53,381 nucleotides of DNA from positions 1 to 53,381 of the forward strand of contig CAYWJT010000012.1 in assembly GCA_964458655.1 (NCBI GenBank). Reading direction: 5' to 3'. The position numbers and the translations under genes were made by a program. Below the pieces are notes generated by a model. That model was not told the origin of the DNA, did no database searches, and saw only the letters and a program-made list of their open reading frames with translations. Below, one piece after another: positions 25,895-34,399 of the stretch (within the stretch, counting starts at the first letter, position 1; each line of letters starts with the position of its first letter). Source of the stretch: CAYWJT01 sp964458655. GTDB lineage: Bacteria; Acidobacteriota; Aminicenantia; Aminicenantales; Saccharicenantaceae.

Positions 25895-27292
25895 GTGGAA
25901 TTCAAGAAAGCTTACATGGACATAGCCCGGTTCGCGGTCGAACGGGCGAAGAAGGCGGGGGCGGCCAAGGGCTCCAGAGTCGAGGCCGAGGCCTTCGTCA
26001 ACGACGTCGAGTCGATCCAGGTGAACGTCAGCCGCCGGGCCGTGGAGCAGATGAACGCGGTCAAGGAGGCCGGCGTGGGCGTGCGGGTCCTCGCAGAGGG
26101 CCGAATGGCGTTCGGCTCCACCAACGACCTTTCGCGCGGCGCCGTGGCCGGCCTGGTCGAGGACCTGGTCAAGAAGGTGGTCTATCACACCGCCGACGAG
26201 TTCAACGTCATCCCGGGACCTGAGGACGGCGCCGTTTCCTCGGGTATGGAGGGCTTCGGAGACCTGGGCGGATATGACCCTCAGGTGGCCGAAACGCCCG
26301 TCCAAGAGAAAGTCCGACGGGCCCTGAGGATGGAAGCGGCGGGCTTGGATTTGAGCCCCAAGATCGCGGGCTCCATGATGGCCGTCTATCAGGATGCCTC
26401 CTCCTATACATACCTCGCCAACAGCAAGGGTGTCAGCGGCTGGTTCAGACAGTCTGGCTGCGGCGGCGGCGCTGAGTTCACGGCCGCCGATGGGGACGAA
26501 CGCGAATCCGGCTCGTTCTCGAAGGGGGTGGTGAAGTGGGCCGATTTCGACCCGGAAGAGGTCGGCCGGAAGGCCGCCGGCAACGCGCTCGAAATGCTCG
26601 GCGCCAGGCCCATCGCCTCGGCCGAGATGCCGCTCGTCGTCTCCCCCGAGATCGGGGTCGAGCTCTGGTCGTTCATCGCCGGCATGCTGTCCGCCGACGC
26701 CGTCCAGAAGGGCCGCTCGCTCTTCGCCGACAAGTTGGGCGGCGAGGTCGCGGCCAAGGGCTTCACGCTCATCGACGACGGCCGGTTCAAGGACGGGCTG
26801 TCGACGGCCCCCGTCGACGGCGAAGGCGTGGCTACCCAGTCAACTCCCCTGATCGTCGACGGCGTGCTTAAAACCTACCTCTACGACTGCTACACGGCCC
26901 GCAAGGGGAAGGCCAGGTCGACCGGCAACCACTCCCGAAGCGGCTACAGCACGGCCGGCGGGGTCGGCACGACCAATCTTTACCTCAAGCCGGGGGACGT
27001 GGCGCCGGAAGCCATCTTCGCCCGGATCGACCGAGGCTTCTGCCTGACCGTGGTGCTGGGCCTGTTCGCGGCCATCAATCCGGCGTCGGGCGACTTTTCG
27101 ATCCCCTCGGCCGGGTTCCTGATCGAGAAAGGCCGGAAGACCGCTCCGGTCAGAGGCGTGACCGTCGGCGGGAACCTGTTCGAGCTACTCAAGCGCGTGG
27201 ACGCGGTCGGCAGCGACCTGACCTGGTTCCAGAGCGTCGGATCCCCGACCGTTTCCGTGAGCCACGTCAAGATCGGCGGCGCGGGGAAATAA
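25895..27292 (+). CDS. tldE: TldE/PmbA family protein
   Basis: A 465-residue partner of TldD. I start at GTG 25895, 6 bases after AGGAGG, rather than at the in-frame TTG that overlaps the tldD stop. It keeps the family fold, with GVGVRVLAEGRMAFGSTNDLS near the N-terminus and STGNHSRSGYSTAGGVGTTNLYL and VSHVKIGGAG near the C-terminus. It lacks the HExxxH metal site, as expected for the E subunit. No signal peptide or Tat motif is visible, in contrast to its partner. It is clearly co-transcribed with tldD. Confidence 0.9.
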   Translation: MEFKKAYMDIARFAVERAKKAGAAKGSRVEAEAFVNDVESIQVNVSRRAVEQMNAVKEAGVGVRVLAEGRMAFGSTNDLSRGAVAGLVEDLVKKVVYHTADEFNVIPGPEDGAVSSGMEGFGDLGGYDPQVAETPVQEKVRRALRMEAAGLDLSPKIAGSMMAVYQDASSYTYLANSKGVSGWFRQSGCGGGAEFTAADGDERESGSFSKGVVKWADFDPEEVGRKAAGNALEMLGARPIASAEMPLVVSPEIGVELWSFIAGMLSADAVQKGRSLFADKLGGEVAAKGFTLIDDGRFKDGLSTAPVDGEGVATQSTPLIVDGVLKTYLYDCYTARKGKARSTGNHSRSGYSTAGGVGTTNLYLKPGDVAPEAIFARIDRGFCLTVVLGLFAAINPASGDFSIPSAGFLIEKGRKTAPVRGVTVGGNLFELLKRVDAVGSDLTWFQSVGSPTVSVSHVKIGGAGK

Positions 27293-27329
27293 CGGCTCGG
27301 CAGCCCGTCGGCGCCGGCTGCGATCTCCC

Positions 27330-28730
27330 TTAGAACGGGCCCCACTTCGTCAGAACCGGCGGGATGAGGCTCAGGGCGGCGAAGGCGACCCACATCAGAA
27401 GGAGAGGCAGGAGCCACTTAGCCCATTTCTCCCAACGCAGCCCGGCCAGCCCCAGCACTCCCATGGTCACGCCCGAGGTGGGCAGGACCGGGTTGATGTA
27501 CTCGGCTAGCTGGAAGGCGTAGACGGCCGTCTGCCTGGTGATACCGACCAGGTCGCCGAGCGGGGCCATGACCGGGATGGTCAGGGCCGCCTGGGCCGTG
27601 CCCGAATGGATGAAGAAATTGATGACGCACTGGGAGATGAACATGAGCTCGGCCGAGAGCACGGGGTGGAAGCGGGATATGGCGCCGGCCATGCCGGCCA
27701 GCATCGTGTCCAGGATGCGCCCGTCGGTGGCCACGATCAGGATGGCCCGGGCCGTGCCGATTATAAGCGCGGCGTTGACCATGTCCCTGGCGCCTTCGAC
27801 GAAGGCCTGGCCCATCTCGTCCGTCTTGAGACGGCCCAGCAGGCCGGCCAGCACGCCCATCGCCAGGAACACGCCGGCGATCTCCAGGATGTACCAGCGG
27901 TACTTCAGGATGCCGAAGATCATGAAGCCGAAGCCGGCCGCGAACACCCAGAGCACCCGCTTCTGGGCGGCGGTTGTCTTCACGGGGGCCTCGGGACGTC
28001 CGTTTATCTCGAGCCGTCGGCGCTTTTCCCGGTCCTCCTCGAAGGTCGGGCTGAGCTCCGGGCGGCGCCGGACCCGGGCCGCGTAGCGCATGACGAAGGC
28101 GACCACGATGGCCGTCCCGGCCGCCCAGACCGCCAGCCGGTAGCCGAAGCCCGAGTAGAGCGGCAGGCCGGCGATGCCCTGGGCCACGCCGACCGTGAAC
28201 GGGTTGAAGAAGGCGCCGGCGAAACCGGCCGCGGCGCCCAGGAAGGGGATGGCGACGCCGACGATGGTGTCGTAGCCGAGAGAAAGCGCCAGGGGCACGA
28301 AGACGAGGATGAAGGGCATGGTCTCCTCGCACATGCCCCAGACGGCGCCGCCCAGGGAGAACACGACCATGGTCGCCGGGATGAGCAGCAGGCGCAGCGT
28401 CCGGCTCTCTCCGAAGCGCACGGCCAGGTTGTGGATGACGGCGCTGATGGCGCCGGTCCTCTGGATGACCGAGAAGGCCCCGCCGACGATGAGCACGATG
28501 GCGATGATGGCCGCGGCGTCCACGAAACCCCTGGCCGGAGAAACGAACAGCGCCCCGAGGCCCTGGGGCCTGTTCTCGACGCGATGGTAGGTGCCCGCCA
28601 CGGGCATCAGGCGGCCGTCCTTCTCGACCCGCTCGTACTCGCCGCCCGGGATGACCCAGGTGGCGACGACGGTAAGCACGACCATGATGTAGATGAGCGC
28701 CAGGGTGTGCGGCAGTTTGAGCTTCTTCAT
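27330..28730 (-). CDS. YfcC/DcuC-type membrane transporter
   Basis: A 466-residue membrane protein with about 12 helices, starting at ATG 28730, whose ATGA overlaps the cyanophycinase stop. The sequence matches the C4-dicarboxylate anaerobic carrier/YfcC family: MKKLKLPHTLALIYIMVVLTVVATWVIPGG at the start, GGAFSVIQRTGAI, GTAQAALTIPVMAPLGDLVGITRQ and a PTSGVTMGVLGLAGLRW end. Family members move dicarboxylates, and some move basic amino acids or peptides. Coupling to a cyanophycinase suggests a substrate related to Asp/Arg or short peptides. That specificity is inference. Confidence 0.88.
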   Translation of the reverse strand: MKKLKLPHTLALIYIMVVLTVVATWVIPGGEYERVEKDGRLMPVAGTYHRVENRPQGLGALFVSPARGFVDAAAIIAIVLIVGGAFSVIQRTGAISAVIHNLAVRFGESRTLRLLLIPATMVVFSLGGAVWGMCEETMPFILVFVPLALSLGYDTIVGVAIPFLGAAAGFAGAFFNPFTVGVAQGIAGLPLYSGFGYRLAVWAAGTAIVVAFVMRYAARVRRRPELSPTFEEDREKRRRLEINGRPEAPVKTTAAQKRVLWVFAAGFGFMIFGILKYRWYILEIAGVFLAMGVLAGLLGRLKTDEMGQAFVEGARDMVNAALIIGTARAILIVATDGRILDTMLAGMAGAISRFHPVLSAELMFISQCVINFFIHSGTAQAALTIPVMAPLGDLVGITRQTAVYAFQLAEYINPVLPTSGVTMGVLGLAGLRWEKWAKWLLPLLLMWVAFAALSLIPPVLTKWGPF

Positions 28731-29647
28731 CGTGAGCCCCGCTCCACCCTGCCCGAGGCCGGGTCGTAGACGTCCCCGCCCAGAAGCACATGCATAGTGA
28801 CCCCGCTCGCGCCGAGCTTGCCGGACGCCGTCTTCGAAACGGCGGCGTGGCGGGCGTCGAGCGCCAGCACCTGGCGGTCGCCGAGGACCTCGACCTTGCC
28901 GTCTGGCCGTACCAGCACGGCCGCCGGCTCGTCTATGCCCAGGCCGACGAGCTGCGGGTTCTCCAGCACCAGGCTGAGGAGGCGGTTGAAGCGCCGCCGC
29001 TTCAGGAAATGCTGGTCGATGATGGCGTTCCTGACGAAGCCCAGTCCGCGGGCGGTGACGATGTTGTCGGCCTCGATGACCGTCCATTCGTCGCCCGGCT
29101 CGACCTTGCGCTTCTCGTCGCCCGTGATCATGACCTCGCTCATGGCCGCGGCGCCGGCGCTCGTGCCTCCGATGACGGCTCCGTCCCGGTAGAGCTCGGA
29201 GAGCCGCTTGTGGACGGGCGTGTCGAGAAGCACGGCCGTCAGCCGCGACTGGTCGCCGCCGGAGAAGAAGACGCCGCCGGCGTTGTCGAGGATGGACGCT
29301 GTCTCGGGCCGGAGCGCCTCTTCGCGGGTGAGGTGGTAGCGGACCACGTCCTTGGCGCCGGCCGCCTCGAGCTCGGCGACCAGCTCGGGCCCGGTTTCCT
29401 CGGGCACGCCGCTGGCCATGGTGAAGACCACGACCCGGGACTTGCCGCCGCGGACGGCCAGCTCGACGAACTTTCGCATCACTCCTTCCGGACGGTCGCC
29501 GCCGCCGACGGCCAGAATATAGCCCGCGGCCGGCGGAGAAGCCGCGGAACCCGCGGGCCCTCCGGCCTTGCAGGAGAAGGCCGAAAGCGAACCGAGGGCC
29601 AGGGCCGCCGAGAGCATCACCACCGCTAAGGTCGAATCACGCTTCAT
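28727..29647 (-). CDS. Cyanophycinase-like peptidase S51 lipoprotein
   Basis: A 306-residue protein with a lipoprotein signal (hydrophobic residues 8-24, lipobox LSAFSC). The S51 serine peptidase fold is clear: YILAVGGGDRPE, FFSGGDQSRL, and the nucleophile elbow GGTSAGAAAMSE. Cyanophycinases cleave cyanophycin to beta-Asp-Arg dipeptides; exported forms are known in bacteria that use the polymer of others. Its 4-base overlap with the YfcC-type transporter gene implies one functional unit in which released products are taken up. A role on other beta-aspartyl peptides is possible. No cyanophycin synthetase is in the window. Confidence 0.87.
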   Translation of the reverse strand: MKRDSTLAVVMLSAALALGSLSAFSCKAGGPAGSAASPPAAGYILAVGGGDRPEGVMRKFVELAVRGGKSRVVVFTMASGVPEETGPELVAELEAAGAKDVVRYHLTREEALRPETASILDNAGGVFFSGGDQSRLTAVLLDTPVHKRLSELYRDGAVIGGTSAGAAAMSEVMITGDEKRKVEPGDEWTVIEADNIVTARGLGFVRNAIIDQHFLKRRRFNRLLSLVLENPQLVGLGIDEPAAVLVRPDGKVEVLGDRQVLALDARHAAVSKTASGKLGASGVTMHVLLGGDVYDPASGRVERGSR

Positions 29648-29788
29648 GACTTGGCACCTTTCTTGTTGTTATCGCCCGGACCGACCCGAGCTTCGCGTCC
29701 GGCCGTCGGTCGGCACGCGGGCAAGCCGGGGGACTCTCTCCACTCGTCCTTCGACGGCTCAAAGCTTTCCGGCGCCTTATCCCCGCAC

Positions 29789-30415
29789 TTAGCGGAACTC
29801 CTTATCGACGATCGTTATCCTCCCGGGGTAGCGGATCTCGCCCAAAGGCGTCGTCACCGTGGGCAGGGCGTCCAACGAAAGGCGCGACGCGCCTCCCTGG
29901 CGGCCGCCGATGGCCAGGGCCAGCTCGACGAGCCTGTCGTAGCCGTGGCTGCCGAAGAACTCGTAGAGGTCGAGGCTGAGGCGCAGCGAAATGGTCGCGG
30001 CCTGGCCGGTGCCGGGGATCTCGACCGGCTCGGCGATGTCGCCGTAGACGGTCGGCTGCCCGTCGATGAGCAGTCGGGATTCGAAGCCGCTCAGAGTCGC
30101 CGTCGTCTTCGTCGTCCCGCCGGTGCCGTCATTGGGGTTGACCGCCAGGACGTCGAGGATGAACTCGGCCGAAAGCTTCCTGGAGTTGAAGGCCTGGAAG
30201 AGGCGCGCTCCGTCCTCTATGCTGAAATCCGCGAGGCCGGCCTTTCCGGCCAGCGGGATCCCCGCCAGCGAGAAGCCGCGCACGCCGCCCAGCTTGAACC
30301 GCAGGCGCTGCAGGTTGGCCAGCGCCCCGGCGATGTCCGTGAGCGCCGCGCAGCACTGGAGCAGGAGCACGGCCGCCAGGACCGCGGCCATGGTCGCGAG
30401 AGGTCTTTTGGCCAT
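29789..30415 (-). CDS. Lipoprotein, LEA2/WHy-like
   Basis: A 208-residue protein starting at ATG 30415 (AAAGGGA, spacing about 8). The signal with LLLQCC near residue 21 suggests lipidation. The rest has strand-rich segments (SAEFILDVLAVNPND, TATLSGFESRLLIDGQPTVYGD, ATISLRLSLDLYEFF) that recall the LEA type 2/water-stress domain found in bacterial lipoproteins. I do not recognise the family with certainty and can assign no function. It is separated from neighbours by 141 bases and 290 bases; I see no other feature in the 290-base gap. Confidence 0.65.
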   Translation of the reverse strand: MAKRPLATMAAVLAAVLLLQCCAALTDIAGALANLQRLRFKLGGVRGFSLAGIPLAGKAGLADFSIEDGARLFQAFNSRKLSAEFILDVLAVNPNDGTGGTTKTTATLSGFESRLLIDGQPTVYGDIAEPVEIPGTGQAATISLRLSLDLYEFFGSHGYDRLVELALAIGGRQGGASRLSLDALPTVTTPLGEIRYPGRITIVDKEFR

Positions 30416-30705
30416 GTTCCAGTCCCTTTCACTTATCGCGGCCTGGGTCGAGGGGCGGCGCGCCGGAAGCCTGAAAGACTGCCGCGCTGAACCTCGATCC
30501 CGGTTCCGCCCTGTCGCGGACCGCGGCGATTTCCTTTGAAACGGAAGGTGGGCGTGCCGGGGAACCGGCTCTGACCCGGGAGCTTTGACCGAACATTTCC
30601 TGCCTCACGCTCGGCCTATTCTAAGAGAAAAGAAGCTAGATGGCAAACGCCGGCCCGAGGGACCTCCGCGGGTAATTCAACATGCCCGGACGGGACTGAA
30701 GATGG

Positions 30706-31206
30706 TCAGTCCGGGCGGTCGGGCTTGCGGACCGAAGCCGGGGAGGGCTTTCTTTTCAGGATAGTCCGGATCTTAGCTTCCATGTCGCCGGAGTGCGAAC
30801 CTTCCCAAAAGACCCGGCCGCAGCCGGGGCAGAGCGCGAACTTTTCGGCCTGCTCCAGGACGAAAGGCGTCACCAGGTTGCGGGCGCGGGAGCGCGGGAT
30901 GGCCTTGAGCTCGAGGTTGCAGACCAGGCAGCGGGAGTGGGGCCGGACCTCCTCCCAGAGGTCGAAGGCGTCGAGGACCTGTACCACCTGGTCGTCCCAT
31001 TTCTGGCTGTCGATGAACAGGCGGCCGGGCCGCCGCCTGTTCTTCTCGATCAGGCCGGAGTCTCTGGTCAGGAAGACGCGATTCTCGCGTCGGGCGATCT
31101 CGAGCAGGTCGGCGTCCGCGGCCCGGGAGAAGTAGAGGACGTCGAAGCCCAAGACGCGCAGCCACTTGGCCAGCCGGCCGAGCATGCAGTCAGCCAGGAA
31201 TCTCAT
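30706..31206 (-). CDS. Mut7-C RNase domain protein (PIN-like with zinc ribbon)
   Basis: A 166-residue protein starting at ATG 31206 (GGAG upstream); the open frame continues 21 codons further without homology. The N-terminal half is the Mut7-C/DUF82 PIN-like fold: MRFLADCMLGRLAKWLRVLGFD with an acidic DADLLEIARRENRVFLTRD. The C-terminal half is a four-Cys zinc ribbon (CLVC ... CPGCGRVFWEGSH). These proteins are predicted ribonucleases; cellular targets are unknown. Length is normal for the family. It is 102 bases from the transporter gene, perhaps co-transcribed. Confidence 0.87.
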   Translation of the reverse strand: MRFLADCMLGRLAKWLRVLGFDVLYFSRAADADLLEIARRENRVFLTRDSGLIEKNRRRPGRLFIDSQKWDDQVVQVLDAFDLWEEVRPHSRCLVCNLELKAIPRSRARNLVTPFVLEQAEKFALCPGCGRVFWEGSHSGDMEAKIRTILKRKPSPASVRKPDRPD

Positions 31207-31308
31207 CGGCGACTCACTCCGGCGGCGCGGGCCGCGGCGGCCGTCGCGAGAGAGAGCCGGCCGGGCCAAAAGGGAGAAAGTTAGTCTCCTCCCACCCGCC
31301 GGTCACGT

Positions 31309-32028
31309 TCAAAGCCCCAGGAAACGGACGCTCAGCCCTGAAACGAATATCACCAGACCCGCCAGCGCGTGGGAGTAGCGCTCCAGCCGGCCGAGCCGGA
31401 CGAAGCGCAGGCCGTAGGATGAAAGGGCGATGATCGTCAGCATGGTCGCGATCGTGGCCAGGCCGAAGGCCGAGGCCACCAGCACGACGCCGGCTGTGCT
31501 GTGCCTGGCGGCCGGGTACATCACGAGGGGAATGAGCGGCTCGCACGGCCCGAAGACGAAGATGGTGAACAGGACCCAGGGGGTGATGCTCCTTTTTTCG
31601 CTTTGTTCGGCGCCGTGCACGTGGAGGTGCTCGGCGCTTTCATGGGTATGGACGTGCTCATGCGCGACGCCCTCGTGAAGATGGACGTGGGCGTGCGGCC
31701 GGGACCGCCAGGCGCGGCGCAGGCCCCAAACGAAATAGGCGAAACCGAAGCCGATGAGGAGCCAGGCCGCCAGCTCTCCCCGGGCCGATTCGACGCCCTC
31801 GAGCTGGGCGACGGCGATGCCGAGCGCGATGCCCAGGAAGCCGAGAACGACCGAGCTCAGGATGTGGCCCAGGCCGGCCAGGAAGGACACGAACAGGGTC
31901 TTGCGCAGGCTCCATCGCCTGGCCCGACTGATGACGATGAACGGAAGGTAGTGGTCCGGGCCGATCACGGTATGGATGAAGCCCAGGGAAGCGGCCGTCG
32001 CGGCCAGGACCAGGATGTCTCGCTCCAA
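31309..32028 (-). CDS. NicO/UreH-type metal transporter with His-rich loop
   Basis: A 239-residue membrane protein starting at TTG 32028 with GAGGAG eight bases upstream. Six or so helices are visible. The first helix carries GFIHTVIGPDHYLPF, the HxxxGPDH motif of nickel/cobalt (NicO, UreH, HupE-like) transporters; FGPCEPLIPL lies in the second half. A cytosolic or periplasmic loop at about residues 110-142 is rich in His (HAHVHLHEGVAHEHVHTHE), suited to binding Ni, Co or Zn. Direction of transport (uptake or efflux) cannot be told from sequence. It lies just downstream of tRNA-Ala on the same strand. Confidence 0.82.
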   Translation of the reverse strand: MERDILVLAATAASLGFIHTVIGPDHYLPFIVISRARRWSLRKTLFVSFLAGLGHILSSVVLGFLGIALGIAVAQLEGVESARGELAAWLLIGFGFAYFVWGLRRAWRSRPHAHVHLHEGVAHEHVHTHESAEHLHVHGAEQSEKRSITPWVLFTIFVFGPCEPLIPLVMYPAARHSTAGVVLVASAFGLATIATMLTIIALSSYGLRFVRLGRLERYSHALAGLVIFVSGLSVRFLGL

Positions 32029-32058
32029 TATCAGCTCCTCAGGCCGGGGGAAAATGGA

Positions 32059-32134
32059 TGGTGGACGGTAGGAGATTCGAACTCCCGACCTCAGCGTTGC
32101 GAACGCCGCGCTCTCCCAGCTGAGCTAACCGCCC
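32059..32134 (-). tRNA. tRNA-Ala (CGC)
   Basis: A 76-base cloverleaf on the minus strand. The 7-bp acceptor GGGCGGT/ACCGTCC has one G-U pair; the D-arm is GCTC/GAGC, the anticodon stem CGGCG/CGCTG with loop TTCGCAA (anticodon CGC, codon GCG), and the T-arm GGGAG TTCGAAT CTCCT. CCA is encoded. A TGTAAT-like -10 about 16 bases upstream (32150-32155) is plausible. The RAYT element lies 67 bases upstream. Confidence 0.95.
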
Positions 32135-32200
32135 ACACGTAACGTTCAAATTACAGCGATCGGCATCTAAATTTACCACTTTTCCCGTCGTTTTTAAATA

Positions 32201-32224
32201 GGGGACAGTTTACTCATTCACCTA
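32201..32224. repeat. Left terminal inverted repeat of the RAYT element
   Basis: GGGGACAGTTTACTCATTCA then CCTA. Its reverse complement matches the right copy at all but two positions and the solo copy at 5787 at all but one or two positions. Confidence 0.85.
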
Positions 32225-32373
32225 TTTTTGAGACATAATCGGCCTAGCTAGCGTCAATATTCCATATGGTGCAAGCCCCCGCAGGCTGATTCAGCCGTGG
32301 AAGAGTCCGAAAACCGGATCGTCGCACACTGACCTAACACGAAACAAGGCATTCTGCGCTTGGAGCCGAAGCT

Positions 32374-33048
32374 ATGGGACGTTTCGCCCGAGTAGTTGTT
32401 CCCGGAGTACCCCATCACGTCATCCAGAGGGGAAACCGAAGGCAAACGGTCTTTTTTCATGAGGGCGATAAAAAGCTATACCTTAGCCTGCTGGGATACA
32501 ATTGCCGAAAGGAAGATGTCCGCATCTGGTGCTATTGCTTGATGGATAACCATGTGCACTTGATAGCCGTGCCGAGGAAAAGCGAAAGCCTAGCGAAAGC
32601 CATCGGGGAAACGCATAAAAAATACACCTGGATTATAAACTTCCAGAACAACTGGAAGGGTCATCTCTGGCAGGAGAGGTTCCATTCCTACGCCATGGAT
32701 GAGGAGCACCTGTACCTGGCAGTTAGATATGTGGAACTGAACCCTGTCCGCGCGCGCGTCGTGAGAGAAGCCGAGGATTATCCCTGGTCCAGCGCACCGG
32801 CGCACATTCTCGGCAAGGCAGACCGACTGCTAAGTCCGTTCTACCTTACGGAGAGAATTAAGGATTGGCGCGCTTACCTGCGGGAGGGCTTGGAGGCGGA
32901 GGTTAGCGAGGTCTTTAGAAAACACGAGAACACCGGCAGGCCGTTGGGAAACGAGGATTTCCTGATCAGGTTGGAAAAAATCACGGGCAGGGTTTTGCGA
33001 AAACGGAAGGCAGGCAGGCCGAAGAAGGCCGTGGGGGAAATTAGGTGA
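32374..33048 (+). CDS. RAYT/Y1_Tnp (IS200-like) transposase
   Basis: A 224-residue Y1 HUH transposase starting at ATG 32374 (GGAGCC upstream). The N-terminus has VPGVPHHVIQRGNRRQTVFF, the HUH motif is DNHVHLIAVP (about residues 54-63), and RYVELNPVRA carries the probable catalytic tyrosine. All motifs are intact, so the enzyme may be active. RAYTs cut and join at REP hairpins. Its codon use is visibly less GC-rich than the neighbouring genes (many AAA, GAA and ATT codons), hinting at transfer. The stop TGA lies within the right terminal repeat. Confidence 0.93.
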   Translation: MGRFARVVVPGVPHHVIQRGNRRQTVFFHEGDKKLYLSLLGYNCRKEDVRIWCYCLMDNHVHLIAVPRKSESLAKAIGETHKKYTWIINFQNNWKGHLWQERFHSYAMDEEHLYLAVRYVELNPVRARVVREAEDYPWSSAPAHILGKADRLLSPFYLTERIKDWRAYLREGLEAEVSEVFRKHENTGRPLGNEDFLIRLEKITGRVLRKRKAGRPKKAVGEIR

Positions 33049-33065
33049 ATTAGTTAACTGTCCCC
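33042..33065. repeat. Right terminal inverted repeat of the RAYT element
   Basis: TAGGTGAATTAGTTAACTGT then CCCC, followed by TTTTTT. It overlaps the last codons of the transposase (stop at 33046-33048) and the last codons plus stop (33050-33052, TAA on the minus strand) of the CDP-alcohol phosphotransferase gene. Confidence 0.85.
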
Positions 33066-34399
33066 TTTTTTGACAGGGAGAAGATGTAGGCGGCTTCGAG
33101 GACGGCGAAACCCGCCACGATGTACATGACCAGGCTTGCGCCGCCCAGCGCGATGCCGAGCAGCACGACCGTGACGAAGAAATCGCGCCGGAAAATGAAA
33201 GCCGTCCTGGCCGCGACGCGGTCGATGAAGCTCAAATCGCGCCTGCTGACGGGCGCCGCCTGGATCTTTTCGGCGACCAGGTAGGTCCTGCTCCCGATCC
33301 TCGTTTTCCGGGTGAGACTGATCAGGCTGGGGTAATAGACGGCCATCGCCAGGAACAGCATGCCCAGCAGGACCAGATAGACGACGCTCCCTCGCGACCG
33401 GTAAAGGCCGACCGCAAGCCCGGAGAAAAAGGCGACATAAGTGACCGCGTCCACGATGACGTCCACCTTGCCGCCGAGGGCCGAGCTGCGGTGGGTCAAC
33501 CTAGCCAGCTCCCCGTCGCAGCCGTCGATGATCGAGGAGAGCTCGAACAGGACCGCCCCGAGCAGAAACGACCAATAGCCCCTGCCCCGGCTTACGGACC
33601 AGCCGCCGGCCAGGCCGAGGGCCAGGGTCACCAGGCTCATCGAAACCGGCCGGATGCCAGTATCAGCTATGAGCCTGGTTATGAACAGGGATATGTGCCG
33701 GTTGAAGTGCCGGGCGATAAAACCGTCCTGGGGTTTGCGACCGGTCTGGAGGATGGCCTTTGTCGCATTTCTGACCGCGGCAGGCGAATCCAACTTTATA
33801 AGGAAAGCTCCGCCGGCGCCCCTCCTTTCCACGGGCAGGCCCGACATTATCCGCATAATCGACGGCAGGGCCGATCCAATCTCCGCCTGTCGACCGGCCA
33901 GGGCATCTACCACCCTCGGAACGGCCCCGGCAGAACAGAGCGCCAGACTGCCACCGGCCTCCTCAGAGCCGCTTTCGATCTTCCCGCTGCCACGGCCGCC
34001 ACCATTCTTTGCGCTTGCCTCGCCGCCGCCGTCCGCGACGATGAGCAGGTTAGCCGCTCCGGCCCCTTGTCTCAGCTCGATGTCTTTCAACAGGCCCGGG
34101 TCGAAGACGCTCTCCCCATCGATGAGCCAGAAGGGGCCGCCGTCAGACGGCACAAGGCCGGAGCTAACGAGCTCCGAGGCCCGCGCGTAGGCGATATCGA
34201 GCCCCCGGCCAGCGACCCGTTTGTCGGCCCTGATAGAAGCCGCAAGCGCCTCCTCGCCCGCCGTCCCGTTCCCGACCAGGACAAAGCGCCTTACCCCGGC
34301 CCCGGACGCGGCCAGCACCGCCCTCATCAGGACGGACAGGCCCAGGATCCTCTTGCCCGAGTTTCCGCCGAGCAGGACGAGGGCTCGCTCAACCGCCAT
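33050..34399 (-). CDS. CDP-alcohol phosphatidyltransferase with degenerate nucleotidyltransferase domain
   Basis: A 449-residue protein. Residues about 1-215 look like a nucleotidyltransferase domain but the active-site loop is degraded (LVLLGGNSGKRILGLSVLM lacks GxGxR...K). Residues about 225-449 are a membrane CDP-alcohol phosphotransferase with the full motif DGELAR ... GGKVDVIVD. FIARHFNRHISLFITRLI at the domain junction resembles bifunctional IPCT/DIPP synthases. It may use CDP-inositol to make di-inositol phosphate or an inositol phospholipid. Its start overlaps the flippase-like gene by 11 bases. The last six codons (KKGTVN) and stop are provided by the RAYT repeat, so the natural C-terminus was replaced. 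Confidence 0.82.
   Translation of the reverse strand: MAVERALVLLGGNSGKRILGLSVLMRAVLAASGAGVRRFVLVGNGTAGEEALAASIRADKRVAGRGLDIAYARASELVSSGLVPSDGGPFWLIDGESVFDPGLLKDIELRQGAGAANLLIVADGGGEASAKNGGGRGSGKIESGSEEAGGSLALCSAGAVPRVVDALAGRQAEIGSALPSIMRIMSGLPVERRGAGGAFLIKLDSPAAVRNATKAILQTGRKPQDGFIARHFNRHISLFITRLIADTGIRPVSMSLVTLALGLAGGWSVSRGRGYWSFLLGAVLFELSSIIDGCDGELARLTHRSSALGGKVDVIVDAVTYVAFFSGLAVGLYRSRGSVVYLVLLGMLFLAMAVYYPSLISLTRKTRIGSRTYLVAEKIQAAPVSRRDLSFIDRVAARTAFIFRRDFFVTVVLLGIALGGASLVMYIVAGFAVLEAAYIFSLSKKGTVN

Larger units (their letters stand above)
32201..33065 (+). mobile_element. RAYT (REP-associated tyrosine transposase) element
   Basis: An 865-base unit bounded by a 24-bp inverted repeat (32201-32224 and 33042-33065, 22 of 24 matching) and containing one IS200/IS605-like RAYT gene. 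Such inverted terminal copies flanking a RAYT are typical of REP/RAYT units, which are usually vertically kept and mobilise short repeats rather than the gene itself. The right repeat contains the stop codons of both the transposase and the convergent gene at 33050-34399. A solo repeat is at 5764-5844. Confidence 0.85.
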
